A DNA stretch of 64,000 bases, taken from NCBI GenBank assembly GCA_037349105.1, contig JAYJMM010000041.1, positions 2,852,001 through 2,916,000 of the forward strand, written 5' to 3'. A program made the position numbers and the translations under genes. Numbering within the stretch: the first letter of the stretch is position 1; every line of letters begins with the position of its first letter. The notes under the pieces were generated by a model, which saw only the letters and a program-made list of their open reading frames with translations, was not told the origin of the DNA and searched no databases. Shown here piece by piece: positions 11,575 through 23,310 of this stretch. This DNA comes from Limnomonas spitsbergensis. Lineage: Eukaryota > Chlorophyta > Chlorophyceae > Chlamydomonadales.

Positions 11575-12621
11575 TTCAGACTTTAGAGTGTCCTCCTAAG
11601 AAACATTAAGCTGGGGCATGAATTTTACATGGTCAGGTGCCATGAGCCAGCAGGCATTGCCCGTGACATTTAATAATGCATGCTGAGGTGGCATGAAAGA
11701 GCATGCATGGGAAATAAAATGTGTGGGCAGAATGGGATTCATACAAATGAAAAGTGCAAAACATTGGCCTCGCCCTTATCGGCTTTTTTCTTTTACTCCC
11801 AAGCCACATTCCCCATGTCAGGGATCTTAATTTATTATGCCCTGGTGAGGGAAATTAATCGTGCATGCACAATCAGATGCTATGAGCAAGCACGATAGAT
11901 TTCAAAGCTTGAGCCAGTGCATGAGTGGCAAAGATGAAAGATATCATGATTAGGGGAGCAAAGGGAGAGTCTGGAATGTTGCATACAGTAGAAGTGGGGG
12001 GACTTGGGACATGGGTGCCCCTACACCCAGTGATCTTCAGTACCAGTACCTGGCATGTTCTCTGGGCATGTCGGACCTGTTAGGGCAGCTCTCTTGACTC
12101 TGAGCGCTCTTACCGTTCCTAGAAGACGATGTTTGATGTTCCTCCATCTGGCATCCGTAGCATCAGCTCAGGGCCGTGCTCCGCTGAGCATGAATAACAG
12201 CGATGTGAATCAGTCGTGAAGTCCTACGCCTCGATATATGTGCTCTTCAAGCCACGCTCAGGCCTCTATTGATGATGTCGTTGGCTGTATAAGCTAATCG
12301 TGGTAGATTATTTTTGTACCTCAAATCAGGGTCGTTTTTGCAGGTGCATGAAGTGCTCGCTTGAGATGCCCGTGGTAGCGTTGAGCTTATGACGAAAGAA
12401 AGAAAACGCCTGATCAGAGATCTCTGTGTCTGGTCGTGGCTTGAGGAACAAGACATTTGCAAGTGCCGTACGGTATACCGGGAAACAGAAATCAGGTCAG
12501 AGATTCAGGTGGTTAATCCACTACCTCAAACCTTGCTTGTCCAATGCTTCCTGCCTACAACACAGACGGGGCTTGTATTCTAGTTGCTGCCGGTGCCAAC
12601 AAGCTTGGGCCCTCTCTATTA
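11575..12621. repeat. Dispersed retroelement-type block, copy B
   Basis: Second copy of the 130-1180 block. Its end, about 12556-12610, reads TDGACILVAAGANKLGPS in one frame, which resembles the start of an RNase H domain (TDGS/TDGA strand). The block is interrupted by the 12622-14300 insertion; the RNase H-related sequence resumes at about 14395. Confidence 0.6.
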
Positions 12622-13104
12622 GAGGCGATTCATACCGGGTCGGATTGGTCAGATTGGTCACTTTCGCTCCGAAAGTGGCATGGGTTCGCTTCGCCAAAAC
12701 AACCACTTTGGGGCCGGATTGGCGACGCCAACTGAATATGGCATTTTGAGCCAGATTCACTTCGCGTCGGCCACTTTCGCCACATTGGCAATTTCCGAAG
12801 GCCATCTGCCTTCGCCCCCGTATTTTCCCTTTCTCCGTCCTGTCGCCTCTTTATCCTGTGGCCGAGAGCATCCGTTGTTATGGTTACGCCGATGTAGAAA
12901 GGGCTAATAAACGTGACCGAAAGCAGACGGAGAAGGGTGCGGAGAAGGCACTGTCAAATGAGAAATGGAAGGCGAAAAGGAGGCTTGTAGCCGAGGTGTG
13001 TCAATGACGTTACACCACTGGGCCGAGGTGTGTGTTGTCAGTTCGGCTTACTTGCCTGGTGCTTAGTTATCAAATTGAGAGCAAGTGGCTATATGTTGCC
13101 CATA

Positions 13105-13535
13105 AGATTAAGCAGACCATGCAAAAAACCCCTTACTGCTTGGGGGTCTAAGAACCCCCCCTATGGGGGGGGGAGGGGGGTACCCCAAGAACAGGGGGGG
13201 GGATCTTATCAGGGGGAAGCGAAGCGAAAAAAAGATGCTCTTTCCTCCCCAAAGGGGATAAACAGATTTGTTGTTTTTAAAGACGCTCTTACCCAAGATA
13301 AAGTCTTCCCGAGCATAAGACTTTTTCAAGTACCTGCATGGGAATCTTATTGAGATTTTGCTTGGTACCGACAAAAAAAATCTGTAGGTACCTGAGGTAA
13401 ACGACAAAAAGCGATTATACAAGTTATAAAAAAAAAAAGCAAAAAAAATGGCTTAATGATTAGCTACGCTAATTCAAAATCTTGTGTAACTTTTAAAAAT
13501 GGGTTTATTTTATTTTAAATTATTGCAGCAAAGGT
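13105..13535. other. Compositional island, possibly organelle-derived
   Basis: Alternating G/C homopolymer clusters (ACCCCTTACTGC, CCCCCCTATGGGGGGG) and A/T-rich runs differ sharply from both flanks. The pattern, with CCCCAAAGGGGATAAA-type words, resembles the intergenic repeats of green algal plastid genomes. No plastid gene was recognised, so the origin is only inferred. Confidence 0.35.
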
Positions 13536-13611
13536 CAACAAGGCACTGAAGAAGACAAGTGAGTTGGTTTTGCTATGTCTCCATGCGGCTCTGCATGGAA
13601 TCTTACATGAG

Positions 13612-13925
13612 TCCTGGCAGCAGGGCATGCCTGCTGCCCCAAGCCACGGCCATAGGCCGGGATGTATCTGAATTTGACATGTAAAATTATTCCTAGCAGC
13701 ATGGCATGCAAGCTGCACCAAGCCATAGCCAAAGGCCGTGATGGATATGTATTGGACATGTAAAATTAGTCATGGCAACATGGCATGCCTGCTGCACCAA
13801 GCCACGGCCATGGGCTGGGATGTATCTGAATTGGAGATGTAAAAGTATTGCTAGCAGCAGGGCATGCATGTTGCACCAAGCCGCCACGGCCATAGGCTGG
13901 GATGTATCTGAATTGGACCTGACAC
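13612..13925. repeat. 79-bp tandem repeat, four copies
   Basis: Units start with CAGGGCATGC-like words at 13621, 13700, 13779 and 13858, exactly 79 bp apart, followed by CTGCACCAAGCCACGGCCAT and GGGATGTATCTGAATT. Divergence between units is modest. The array lies inside the Harbinger-like element. Confidence 0.85.
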
Positions 13926-14394
13926 ATGCTGGAGATAATCGGTCTTATACGGCATATACTGAACATATGCATAAGGGGGGTTTGGTCCTAGAAAAGTGAA
14001 GAAGTCAGATGTCATGTGAAAAGCCCACGCTATCCTGGTGCCTCAGAGATGTCAATCAGTTCAGTCAGGACGGCCCAAGCAATGACGGCGATCAAAGTGG
14101 TACGACTCGCGACAACAACAAGTAGCAATGGAAGGCAATCAATAGAATGTCCCATCTTGGAAGTAAGAGGAATAAAATTTCGCTACTTTGGAGAATATAT
14201 CTGGTGTGAATCGGTCTCCAGCGGTCGGATTGGGAACGTGAGATAGCGTGGGTTCACTTCGACCAACTGCCACAATCAGTTCGCCGGTGTGAATCGCCTC
14301 TTACACTGTTGATGGCTCCAACTACATAAGGTCACATAAAAAATTACAAATATGTACAGAATGGCTGGAACGTACGGTACCGGTATATGTGAAA

Positions 14395-14665
14395 CTAACT
14401 ACTGGAAAATATGAAACTAACACCACGCACGGTATCATCAGAGCTGGAGTTTAAGGCATCCATGCGGCCCTCGATCATGCCTACATACACTGTAAAGGCT
14501 ACACACCTTCCGAACCCGCCTTGACCATTGCCCCCTCCCTGGCTAACTTCAAAGACAGTCTTTGGCTCTTTGCAGCACTCACCTCATACAGAAAGCTGTC
14601 TTCTACCCACATATCATTGAGGAATGAGGACAAGCAAGCAGGCACAAACAGCTCCCCCTAGCCAT
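14395..14665 (+). pseudogene. Retrotransposon RNase H remnant, copy 2
   Basis: This matches 1230-1490 and 22320-22500 through the words for ACCTTCCGAACCCGCCTTGACC and GAGGAATGAGGACAAGCAA. It lacks the 3' part with the KSHFGIIGNELAD signature. It continues the block interrupted by the 12622-14300 insertion. Confidence 0.55.
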
Positions 14666-16542
14666 CTGCCAAGTTATTGTGATATTATTTGCTAGCCACC
14701 ACTCACCACCCATGACAAGTTTCCCTGAAACAAACACATATTTATATACACATATCTCTGCAGCATTGCAGTTTTACTTCCCAACAAATTCAAGTTATTG
14801 GTCTCCACGTAACTACGTAAGGGTGGAACCACTCAGCCACTCAGAAGCCAGAGAGGCTGTTGCTAAGTTGCGTGCTCGTATAATCTGGCTAGTTCCAACA
14901 GCGCAGCTTGGCTAGCTTGGCTTGGATACGGTACTTGGATGAGCTCCAACGATCATTGGCTGAGAGTGCGCGGCACCCTGGCGTAACTGCTGGGCTCAAG
15001 CAAGGCGAGGGCTCAAATCCGTGTCTGGCCTCCACCATGAGCCGTCTCTCGCCGGCTGTAGGCATGAAGCACTACTGCTACCTTGAGAGTGGGGGAGGAA
15101 GGCAATGGCAGGGGCTGAGGTGGGTAAGATTCAGTTGTTCCCCCACTGCAATGGCACTAAGTGCAGTGGCCGGCATTGTCGTCCCTCTTTTAGCGCTTCA
15201 GGCTTTCCGCTGTGATCTGCTGTCTTGATGTGAGGACTAAGCCTTGGTTTCCAATTTCCATGCACTGACATAACACCTTGGCGGAATTTTGACTTTCATG
15301 ACGGGAAGTAAAACTCCGCCTCCAATATAGAGAAACACTATTTTATTCAACAGCTCCACCTTTCATGCTGCTGTTGCTGATGCTCCATGTTCTTCCTCAG
15401 CTGATGTTAGTGTCCCCCCTCCCCTTGAGCTGCTTCCCCATGCTGCTTCTTCATGCATAAGCAGAAGTGCATGACAGCCCTCTTACCAATGATAAAAATT
15501 GGGGATAATAGTGTGCATGCTCGTTTGTTTCCTCCGCCATCATAAGGGTACGTATCTTGATCAAGCTGACTATCTAAATAGTGTTTTACATAAGCCGAGA
15601 TCGTGTGAGCGCTTAAAAAACTCTGCATGAAAATTCTGCTGGTGTCGATGATTTTCCATACATATGTGAAGCATACCATATATTCATATATGACTCTTGG
15701 AGGTGAATAATTATAGAGAAACGGCAGTATGTTGTGGCAAATCAAATTTCGTGCTTATTTATTTCAGTTTGATTGAAGGTCATCTCAAGCAGTGTGGTAT
15801 TTGAGCACTCGTTCCTGTCCCTAAGCTAAAGTATAATCCTAAAATTTAAGATGATTACGTACACGGGCATTTCTTTCTTTCTTTCTCCAACACGGGCATC
15901 GTTGTTGGATCAGCCTTATCCAAATGATATTCTCATGTGCTATTGCAGCGTTTGCATTCATGGGCGGACAGTCAGGATTATTAAGCCGTAAATCAAGCAG
16001 GTTTTCGGCATGGACGGGGATGGATGGAGTTTCTCCAAGGATATAGAGGTAAGTCATCACAATGCTTTTCGTAGGCAGTGCCTGGGCTTTTCGTAAATCT
16101 GTGGCCGAATACGTTCTCCTGAGTGAAATTCATCGTGAACACCTTATTATCAGTCTTTTACAGCAGCCCACGAGGTTTCATTTTGGGACATTCTTTATCA
16201 TAGACCAGATGAAGACCTCGGTTTGCCCGGGAAGTCTCTATTTTTCTGCTCTGTGTCCTAGTTCATTTCGTGCTCGTACCGGATTATGGGCACTTGTCCC
16301 ATGCATAAAATGTGATGCTCTGCTGGTTTTTTAAACTTTGCTTTCCTTGCCCCATTCCCCCCCCCCGCCTCACCCTGTACCCCTTGCTACCACCTGTCGA
16401 ACAAACTCCAACTGAGCAGTTGGACCATGGGCTCAATCATAAATCAATTTAATTTCCTATACCAGGCTAGTGCAATCCATAGCAAGCAATTCGCTCACAC
16501 TCACCATCTAAGGACAAAAGAAATCGACGATAGCCGGCTGAA
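14666..16542. other. No supported gene
   Basis: Several open frames of 70-110 codons exist on both strands (for example minus 15407-15745 and plus 16062-16334), but none shows a recognisable motif, codon bias or splice continuity. Further 3' exons of the minus-strand gene at 16543-17249 could be here, but none was supported. Confidence 0.4.
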
Positions 16543-17249
16543 TCAGGGGGACAAATGTATCCTTCACCAGGTTGAAGGCTGTCATTGTTGTGAGGGTGGA
16601 TTGTGTGGCGTCGACCACGGCGGTGCTGTTCATCTTTACCGCCGTGGTCTTGAATTCGCTGATGCGAATAGGCGAGTACACGAACGTGGCGAAGCTGACA
16701 GCCCTGCGCACATGAAAGATGGAATGTTTATTCATTATGCGTACTCAAGCGGTCAAACCTGCCGCACTGACAATGCATGCACATCTTGTGGGTGAGGATG
16801 CTACCGTAGTTGCGCACTTCACTTGCACATTCCAGGATACATGCAGTATGCAAGTTGTTGGGCTTAGTCTAGTGACCTTCAAGTGTAATCAGCTGCAATG
16901 CGGCAATCATGCACGCCCGATACACCTGGCCCTGTAGCCAGCCCGATTGTTGCCATGAGTGAGCAGATATGCTGCCAAGCAAGAACGTCTTGCCTGCACA
17001 CGGCGAGATAGCTAAGGGGCTTTCACCCATTTGAGGCATTCTGCAATTTACATCCACTACCAGCGGTGGCCGTGGTGGAGGGGGATCAATCTCTGGTATG
17101 GTGTCGCTTACAAAAGGTCTTAAGATCAAGAATAGATGTTCACAATGAGGAATATGTGAGTGTTTTGTCAAACCTTGCTCTTGCTTACCCGGATACCACC
17201 GCCATCGCCAGGCAACGGATGCGGAACAGCAGCCTCTGGTACTCCTTCT
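16543..17249 (-). CDS. Spliced gene of unknown function, partial
   Basis: Two exons join cleanly on the minus strand: 17249-17189 (reads KEYQRLLFRIRCLAMAVVS) and 17106-16926. The joined frame passes through DTIPEIDPPPPRPPLVVDV and continues for 60 codons. Acceptor and donor sites fit (TTGCAG, GTAAGC, TTGTAAG, GTGTAT). A third candidate exon at about 16709-16543, after GTGCGCAG, stays open for about 55 codons to a stop, but its phase does not match directly, so an intermediate exon or another donor is needed. The family was not recognised; the protein appears soluble with a proline-rich linker. The 5' part, to the right of 17250, is not resolved. Confidence 0.45.
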
Positions 17250-17315
17250 CTGCAATATCAATATATCATGAAGTGAAATGGTAAGATATTTCTTTCTGTC
17301 AGAGGAAAGGATTCC

Positions 17316-17356
17316 AACAATCTTCCGATCAGGTGCTCAATGATCGGAAGATTGTT
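17316..17356. other. Perfect 16-bp hairpin
   Basis: The arm AACAATCTTCCGATCA at 17316-17331 is followed by a 9-base loop (GGTGCTCAA) and its exact complement at 17341-17356, then a short T run. It lies 67 bp beyond the acceptor side of the exon at 17249, so it is probably within an intron. It could be a structured RNA, a small-RNA precursor or the remnant of a small inverted-repeat element. Confidence 0.75.
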
Positions 17357-19148
17357 TTTCGTGTTCTAAATTGAGCAGACCGGACGCCATAAATTGTTAA
17401 TTTTGTTTTTGAACGGAGCAACAGGGACAGGCAGAGGCAAGCCACCAAGCAGGAAGGGACAGGTGAAGGCCCCCAGCAGGTAGGGGCAAGCGCGTGAGCT
17501 GGGCCAGGGTCAGCACCAAAGCACCAAAATAAGAGAAGGATGAGGAGGCACCAAGTGGGGGTAGTAGTGGCAGGGGCTGGGGCAGCAGCAGGGCAACACC
17601 AATAGAGGAGGATGAGCGGTCATCAGCATCATTATCATCTGATGAGGTGTTGGAGGGGTAGCAAGATGGGGAGCCTAAGTAGCAAGCTGGCTGCTGATGG
17701 CATGAGGGGGAGCAACAAGATGGGAGGGGGGTGAGGCGTTCAGAGATGGTGGAGGAGCATTCACAGGTGGGTGAGGATATGTGTCATGTGATGACTTGGA
17801 TCTAGATTCTAGAGTAGAGTGAGGCAGCTGGGGGGTTATCAAACGACGAGACGCTCGATGAGGGGCTGTGGAGGTTGGCAGCAATCAATCATCCTTGCGC
17901 CCAACCTACCAATGTGCGAGTGTTTTGTTACCGGCTGTTGTACATACATGCCACACTAGACATAGCTGTCCTTATCGTTCTTTTGGATCCAACTAGATTT
18001 TGACCTTTGGGTGGTTGCATTAACGCTCGACTGGGCCCTTCTGAACGCAACTTTTGGGTGGCTGCATCAACACGGTGCGGCAACAAAAGAACGATGAGAG
18101 CTGAAAGCCATGGCTTCAAGAAAACCAGTCAAACCATAATTTAACGAACTTGAACCTAATGAAGCTGAATCACCGCAATATCACTGCCAGACACTTCTGC
18201 AAACAAATAAGCCCTCAATCAAAATTGTACCTGAGTCACCTTATTTCCAATATTTTTTACATAACAAAATCAATGGTATCACCAAGGGTATCACCATAGC
18301 TTCTTATCACTATAGGATGGTGTTACACTGTTACTAGGCAGCCTATTGGCAGTGTATACCCAGTAACCCAGCAGTCATCAAATGGCGGTAGCTAGGGCCT
18401 GGATTTGAATAATACCGTACCACACGTGATCTACCCAGGAGTCCAAGCTTGAGGACCTGAACAATGCACGATATCTAGCAGTGCTGCACTCACTGCTGCT
18501 CAGTCCAAGGACCAGGATCTCTACAGTACAGCATAGTATCTATCCGTCCCATATCTATCAGTTTAAGTGTGAGGATCCCTACAAGCAAGATAGAATGAAT
18601 TAAGTACCTAGCTGGCTAGCTATCACCTTGTAAGGGATTTTAATTTATAATAACACTCAGGCAGTCTTGCCTGGGAGTTGATTGTCCTAGGGCAGAAATC
18701 AGATTGGATTTCAGTCTCTTACTCACCGCGGTCTCTCAGCTGCACCTCAGTCTGGTGCAAGTCCAGTTTTGCCATTTGCAGGCCTTGTGCAGCTGCAATG
18801 GCTGTTTGCAGAAGACGATATTCATTGCCTGCTCGCAGGGCTGCCATCGAGTAATTTTATTTGCTCCTTGTGTATGACCGGCATTTTTTTACCATCTACC
18901 AGCAGCAGCAAATCGCTGCGGGTTAGCGCTGGAATAGGGAGAGCCTGCGGGGGAGCCTGCATTCTTCAGTTTAAAACCATCCACGAGATCGGGTACAGTT
19001 TATATCGAGCGGGGGAAACCTGCGTGAACCCTACCGAAAACCTCGTCCGAGGGGGGTCTTTGTCTCTGTGAGGTGGTTCAATTCGTGAATAGCTTCTCAT
19101 CTCCCTTGAAGCCACGCCTCCTAGCGTCGTCTTTATTTCTTTCCCTGT
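17357..19148. other. No supported gene; small inverted repeat
   Basis: An inverted repeat with arms TCGTTCTTTTG at 17975-17985 and its complement at 18084-18094 encloses two direct repeats of TTTGGGTGG-T-TGCAT-AAC type. The rest, including 18130-19100, shows no exon or known element. Confidence 0.4.
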
Positions 19149-19619
19149 TTGGACTTGTTCATTTCTACCCTTCCTGCTTCCGCGCTGTCTACTGCAAAAA
19201 TGAATCGGGCGGAATATAACACGTTGCTCACCTCACTGCAGTGCAGAGACCGAGAAATTGAGCTAGAAATTGCAAATGAATTCCAACACTTTATAGCGCC
19301 GATGGAGGATGACGAGATAGCGGAGAGATATGAGTCATACATGCCCTTCTGGGGGGAAGACGGTAGATTCATCAAGCTGGGACAAGAGCAGTGCCTCTTG
19401 TCCAACCTCATCCGAGAGCTGATGTCGCGCGGCTTGCAGGCTGGACGCCGTACAGGTGTGCCAGGTCGGGGCCGTAGCTCGTTGGACGGGGCGATGGACT
19501 ATGGGGCGCTGACTGCCCTCTGTGCTTGCATGCTAGCTGGTTCTTCTTGGTTTGGGTCAATCTATGACAGAGGCTCAGAATTTCACAATTGTTTCGCTTC
19601 CGCCGGTGTATCAACATGA
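19149..19619 (+). CDS. Hypothetical ORF, 156 codons
   Basis: An uninterrupted frame begins at ATG 19149; a second ATG at 19200 starts MNRAEYNTLLTSLQCRD and may be the better start. The central part is acidic and likely helical (DREIELEIANEF, EDDEIAERYES). No family was recognised. No promoter or intron evidence supports it, and repeats surround it, so it may be a remnant of a mobile element's gene or a short real gene. Confidence 0.3.
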   Translation: MDLFISTLPASALSTAKMNRAEYNTLLTSLQCRDREIELEIANEFQHFIAPMEDDEIAERYESYMPFWGEDGRFIKLGQEQCLLSNLIRELMSRGLQAGRRTGVPGRGRSSLDGAMDYGALTALCACMLAGSSWFGSIYDRGSEFHNCFASAGVST

Positions 19620-22069
19620 GGGCATTGCATCTGTGATCTGTAAGGAAGAGGCTTGAGGTCCGAGAACCCAAGCCCCTCTTCAATGTGGTAGTTTCCTGCA
19701 TGTGGGGTCTCTTTTTGAAGATGGATTACTTCGCGATTTTGTATCACCTCACCCTGCAAGAGGGAATTCTCAATTGATCGTACGGCATATGCTCCCATGA
19801 GACTGTGTGACCATGGAGAAAGGAACCAGCTTGGAAGCAGGGAGTGCCAGGTAGGGCTCCGCCTCACACGGCGCCCATGGCATGCCCCAGGCCTTGCATC
19901 CTTTCTGTTCTGCCGAGTTTTGCACGTCCATAAACTAAGGTGCCTGTGAAGCAGGCGGCGAAGGTTAGAGAACAATTCATAATTCAACTGAGGCTCCACA
20001 ATTCAAATTTGGCTGCATCATTACCCCCACAGCCCACGCCCACCCCACCCCACACCCCTCTTGGGCATGGCTGTGGTGTTTCTTTCCTTCCTCTCAATCC
20101 CTCTGAGGCCACCGCCTGTGCTCCCACCATGCAGCTTCTGGTGATGCTTCTGCCACAGTACGTGCATCCGTCCCAAGCAGCGGGGAGGATGAAGGCCAAC
20201 CGGGTGGTAGGCTATCACCTTGTCGAGCCAAGGATGGCAGGTGCAAGAACGAAAGCGAAGAAGAAAATGAGCAGGGCTGCGCGCCTGCAATGTCTGCTAG
20301 GGGGCTGCAGGAATCTTCTGAGCTTACGCTTGAGTGTACGGCCTCGTCGATGCTGCTGAGAAGGGGCAGCCGCATGAAGGAGACTTGTGGATGCAGCACC
20401 CCATGCGGAGGAGGCGACCCAGGCTCCCACAGCATCCTGGACATGCCAGAGTATGAGCATGCCCCTTCCCATTCTTCAACATCCCCCTGGTTGAGGCAAC
20501 GATGGACCCAACCAAAGGCAGCGCCCTGCAAGAGGCACAACTCAGATCCATAATGATCCCCCAATGTCATGCTGCGAGTGGCCACTGGCCACCCCAGGAA
20601 ATCGATGATTTTCTGGCGGCAGATGATCTCAGGCCCTAACAGTCATCCAGCCTTTAAGCTCCCGATGTGCAGGGTCCGCATGTGGCCATGGATTAGCTGG
20701 CAGGGTGACTCTCTGGGTATGTGTTTCAGGGCAAACCAAAGCAGTTTCTTACAAGGAGCAGCAGTTTTTGATGAACATAAACCATTGCAGTATCCAGTGT
20801 ACACCACAGCCCTCCCGCCCCACCGCCAAAGCTGCCCTGCTCAGCTCGTGCACTACAGCCTTGCCCGCCGTCCTCAGCTCGCGCCTCACGGCGCTGCTCA
20901 AGTACTCGCGTTGTAGCTGCCGTAGGCCATCGCGGTCACAGCCGTCTCGCCCAACGCTTCTCTCGCGACCAGTTGGACGCACTTGTTGTTGCTGGTGCAT
21001 GACGCGGCAGTAGCTGCACTGCAAGCTGCGCCGCCGCACGCGATGCCCGCAACAGCAGATGCTGCAGCCACGGGCAGGGAGCAGGGTCCTGACCTGGCTG
21101 CTGCTGCTGCTGCTGCTGCCACCGAGGCTTCAGCAGCAGATCCGGTTGTGACAGGTGGCGGATTGGCAGCAGATCCGGTGATCATGTAGCAGAGGTTGTT
21201 TCGGAGCCGGATGAGAGCGCCGTCAGCTGCGCCGAGTTTAACAGGCTTCTCCATGAGGAGGGCGCCCCGTCAGGACTCCTGAGGTGAATGGTGATGGCAG
21301 CCATCAGGTCCGCGAAACCGGTGGCCGGATCTGGATCCGCGGTGCAGGACCTGGGCGCTGATGCCTCGTCAGGAGCTGTCTAGCCTGGCTTGGATGAGTG
21401 GGGCATCGGGGAGTTGGGACAGCGCCGGTGGATGCAGTGGAGCAACTGAGTGGAGCACATGAGCGTATATATGCGTGCTCCTGGCGGCCTTGGCGTGCTG
21501 CGGCTGCTTTGCAGGGTGTTGCGACCCTGCGGGGACGCGGCGTGTCACTTTCTGCTGCTTGACCACTGGCGGTAGGGGCAATCAAGGTTTGGTCCCCATC
21601 AGCCCAATGGTGGCCGCCTAGCAGCCTGACAAAGACAGTCTGTTGTGCTTCAGTATGAGCATTGGTGGATACGGTGTTCTTTGGAGGCTGTGGAGGCTGT
21701 CTTGTAAGTTAAGCACCACATTCCGAGTTTTTCAGATGTTAGATTTCAGAACTTCTGTTTCTCATTCTATCGCGATGCCTTGCGGAGCGCCCTCCCATTG
21801 TCCGAGCCTGATAGCTCTTGACAATTGTCTCTTGTTGATTATGCATGGAAGGCGTTTACCGCAGCAACAGCTGTGCAGCCTGAGTGAGGCAGCTCCGAGG
21901 TACAGCCAGGTCGCAACAAGTTTGTTTCCTGATAATGTACTTGAAGTTAATTGAGAATGATACGTCGAGATGATATCTCAGTGATGCAAAACCCGAGATT
22001 GGTCACTAGAATAACTCAGCAACATACGAGCCTCCCCCTGCCTCATGGCTAACGTATGGGAATACAGTC
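19620..22069. other. No supported gene; alanine-rich minus-strand ORF
   Basis: The minus-strand frame at 20898-21254 gives an alanine-rich 118-residue peptide starting MEKPVKLGAADGALIRLRNN. It covers a short GCT/CTG repeat (about 21098-21120), which by itself opens several frames. It is not recognised and may be a chance frame. Nothing else is supported here. Confidence 0.3.
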
Positions 22070-22290
22070 AATGACGTCACACCTCTGGGCCCTGCTTAAA
22101 AGGCTCGGCCGCGTATGGCAATATAGCGAAACCTTTAAACATGTGTAGAACGGTAGTGCATGCACCTAAGTGTCTCTTACTACGAATGTAACAGATCAAT
22201 GCAGAAGTGGATTTGAGGGTGCAAACAAGTTAATGACGTTACACCTCTGGGCCCTGCTTAAATAAAGCTCGGCCACGTTGGCAAGACTTA
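22070..22290 (-). repeat. Two retroelement tails, reverse orientation
   Basis: Reversed copies of the retroelement tail lie at 22070-22125 and 22231-22285, each reading CAATGACGT, CACCTCTGGGCCCTGCTTAA, then CTCGGCC on the plus strand. They mark the start of a retroelement cluster. Confidence 0.65.
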
Positions 22291-22319
22291 AGGGTGCAAA
22301 CAAGTATAAAAAGAACTGT

Positions 22320-23170
22320 CTGCGGCCCTCGATCATACCCACACACCTCCCGAACCCGCCTTGACCATTGCTCCCTCCCTGACTATCTTCACTGGCTGGC
22401 ATTGGCTCTTTGCAGCACTCACCTCATACAGAAAGCTGTACTCTACCCGCATGATCCCATTGTGGAATGAGGACAAGCAAGTAAGCTGCAGGCACAACTC
22501 CTCTTGGCGATCCGCCAATTTTGTCTCTCCCGTGCGCACGATAGCATGCGCACGCTCCTCCAGAAGTCAAATCACATTTTGGTATCATCGGCAATGAACT
22601 TGCTGACATTGAGGCCACAGAAGCCTTGGAATCACCCACCATTTACATTTAACCTGTCTACTATCAACAACCAGCGAATGGCATCCCTCCCAGCTTGGCC
22701 CTGGCCAACCTCAGACAATACACAGACAGGACGGGTCATGGACCCTCTATGGCTCTCTTCACCTACCCCAAACCCTCTTCCTACCGCCTCTCCCGCACCC
22801 TCTTCTATCTACACTACCGTCCCTGCTGCCGATCCCCTATACCAGCACCCATATTCTGGCGACCTTAACTAACTGGTACTGGTCTTCCCAACCTGCCTCC
22901 TTGCGGGCGCCAGTCCTGGACCTGCGACTGTGCGCTTTGTTGAGGCCTATTTTTGTTGTTTTCTTTGCCTTCTTTGGGAATAGGCTTGAGAGGGGCATGG
23001 GTACTTCGGGTTGCTTTTCCTTTGTGTTCTTCTCCTTCTTTCCCATTTTTTCTCCTTTATTTTGTCCTGCCCCAAGTGTTGTTTCCATCTTTCCTCCCAA
23101 CTCTTAACAGTTAGGCGCCCGCGCGGCCGAGCCTTTTTGAGCAGGGCCCAAAGGTGTAACGTCATTGACA
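22320..23170 (+). pseudogene. Retrotransposon RNase H remnant with 3' region, copy 3
   Basis: This is the best-preserved RNase H fragment: from 22566 the frame reads VKSHFGIIGNELADIEAT and ends at a TAA near 22650. Upstream words are shared with 1230-1490 and 14395-14660. A proline-rich segment (22750-22860) and a T/C-rich 3' region (22930-23100) follow, ending in the conserved tail at 23108-23168 (GCGGCCGAGCC, then GGGCCC-AAGGTGTAACGTCATTGAC in blocks). The RNase H remnant thus sits upstream of the same tail that ends the reverse transcriptase copy, so both may belong to one element family. Confidence 0.65.
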
Positions 23171-23174
23171 ATTC

Positions 23175-23310
23175 AACAACCAGCCATCAACCCATTGTCA
23201 CTGAATTTGCACCTGTCCCTGTCCCTGTCTACGCCAGCGCTTTCTATTCAAGCCTTGTCCGCTGCTGGAGCGCCAGGCGCGAGCAAGGCGGAAGCTTTCG
23301 GGGAGCCAAA
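23175..23310 (+). repeat. Dispersed repeat, pairs with 1855-1990
   Basis: Second copy of the block described at 1855-1990. It begins immediately after the retroelement tail. Confidence 0.55.

Larger units (their letters stand above)
12622..14300. mobile_element. PIF/Harbinger-like non-autonomous DNA transposon
   Basis: Terminal inverted repeats GAGGCGATTCAYACCGG (one mismatch) lie at 12622-12638 and 14284-14300. They are flanked by TTA at 12619-12621 and 14301-14303, the 3-bp TWA target duplication typical of PIF/Harbinger elements. The insertion splits a retroelement block whose two parts are contiguous in copy A (1110-1300). Sub-terminal sequences at both ends share words such as GGTCGGATTGG and GTGGGTTCRCTTCG. 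No transposase frame is visible, so it needs a helper element. Its interior is composite: an organelle-like island and a 79-bp tandem repeat. Confidence 0.7.
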
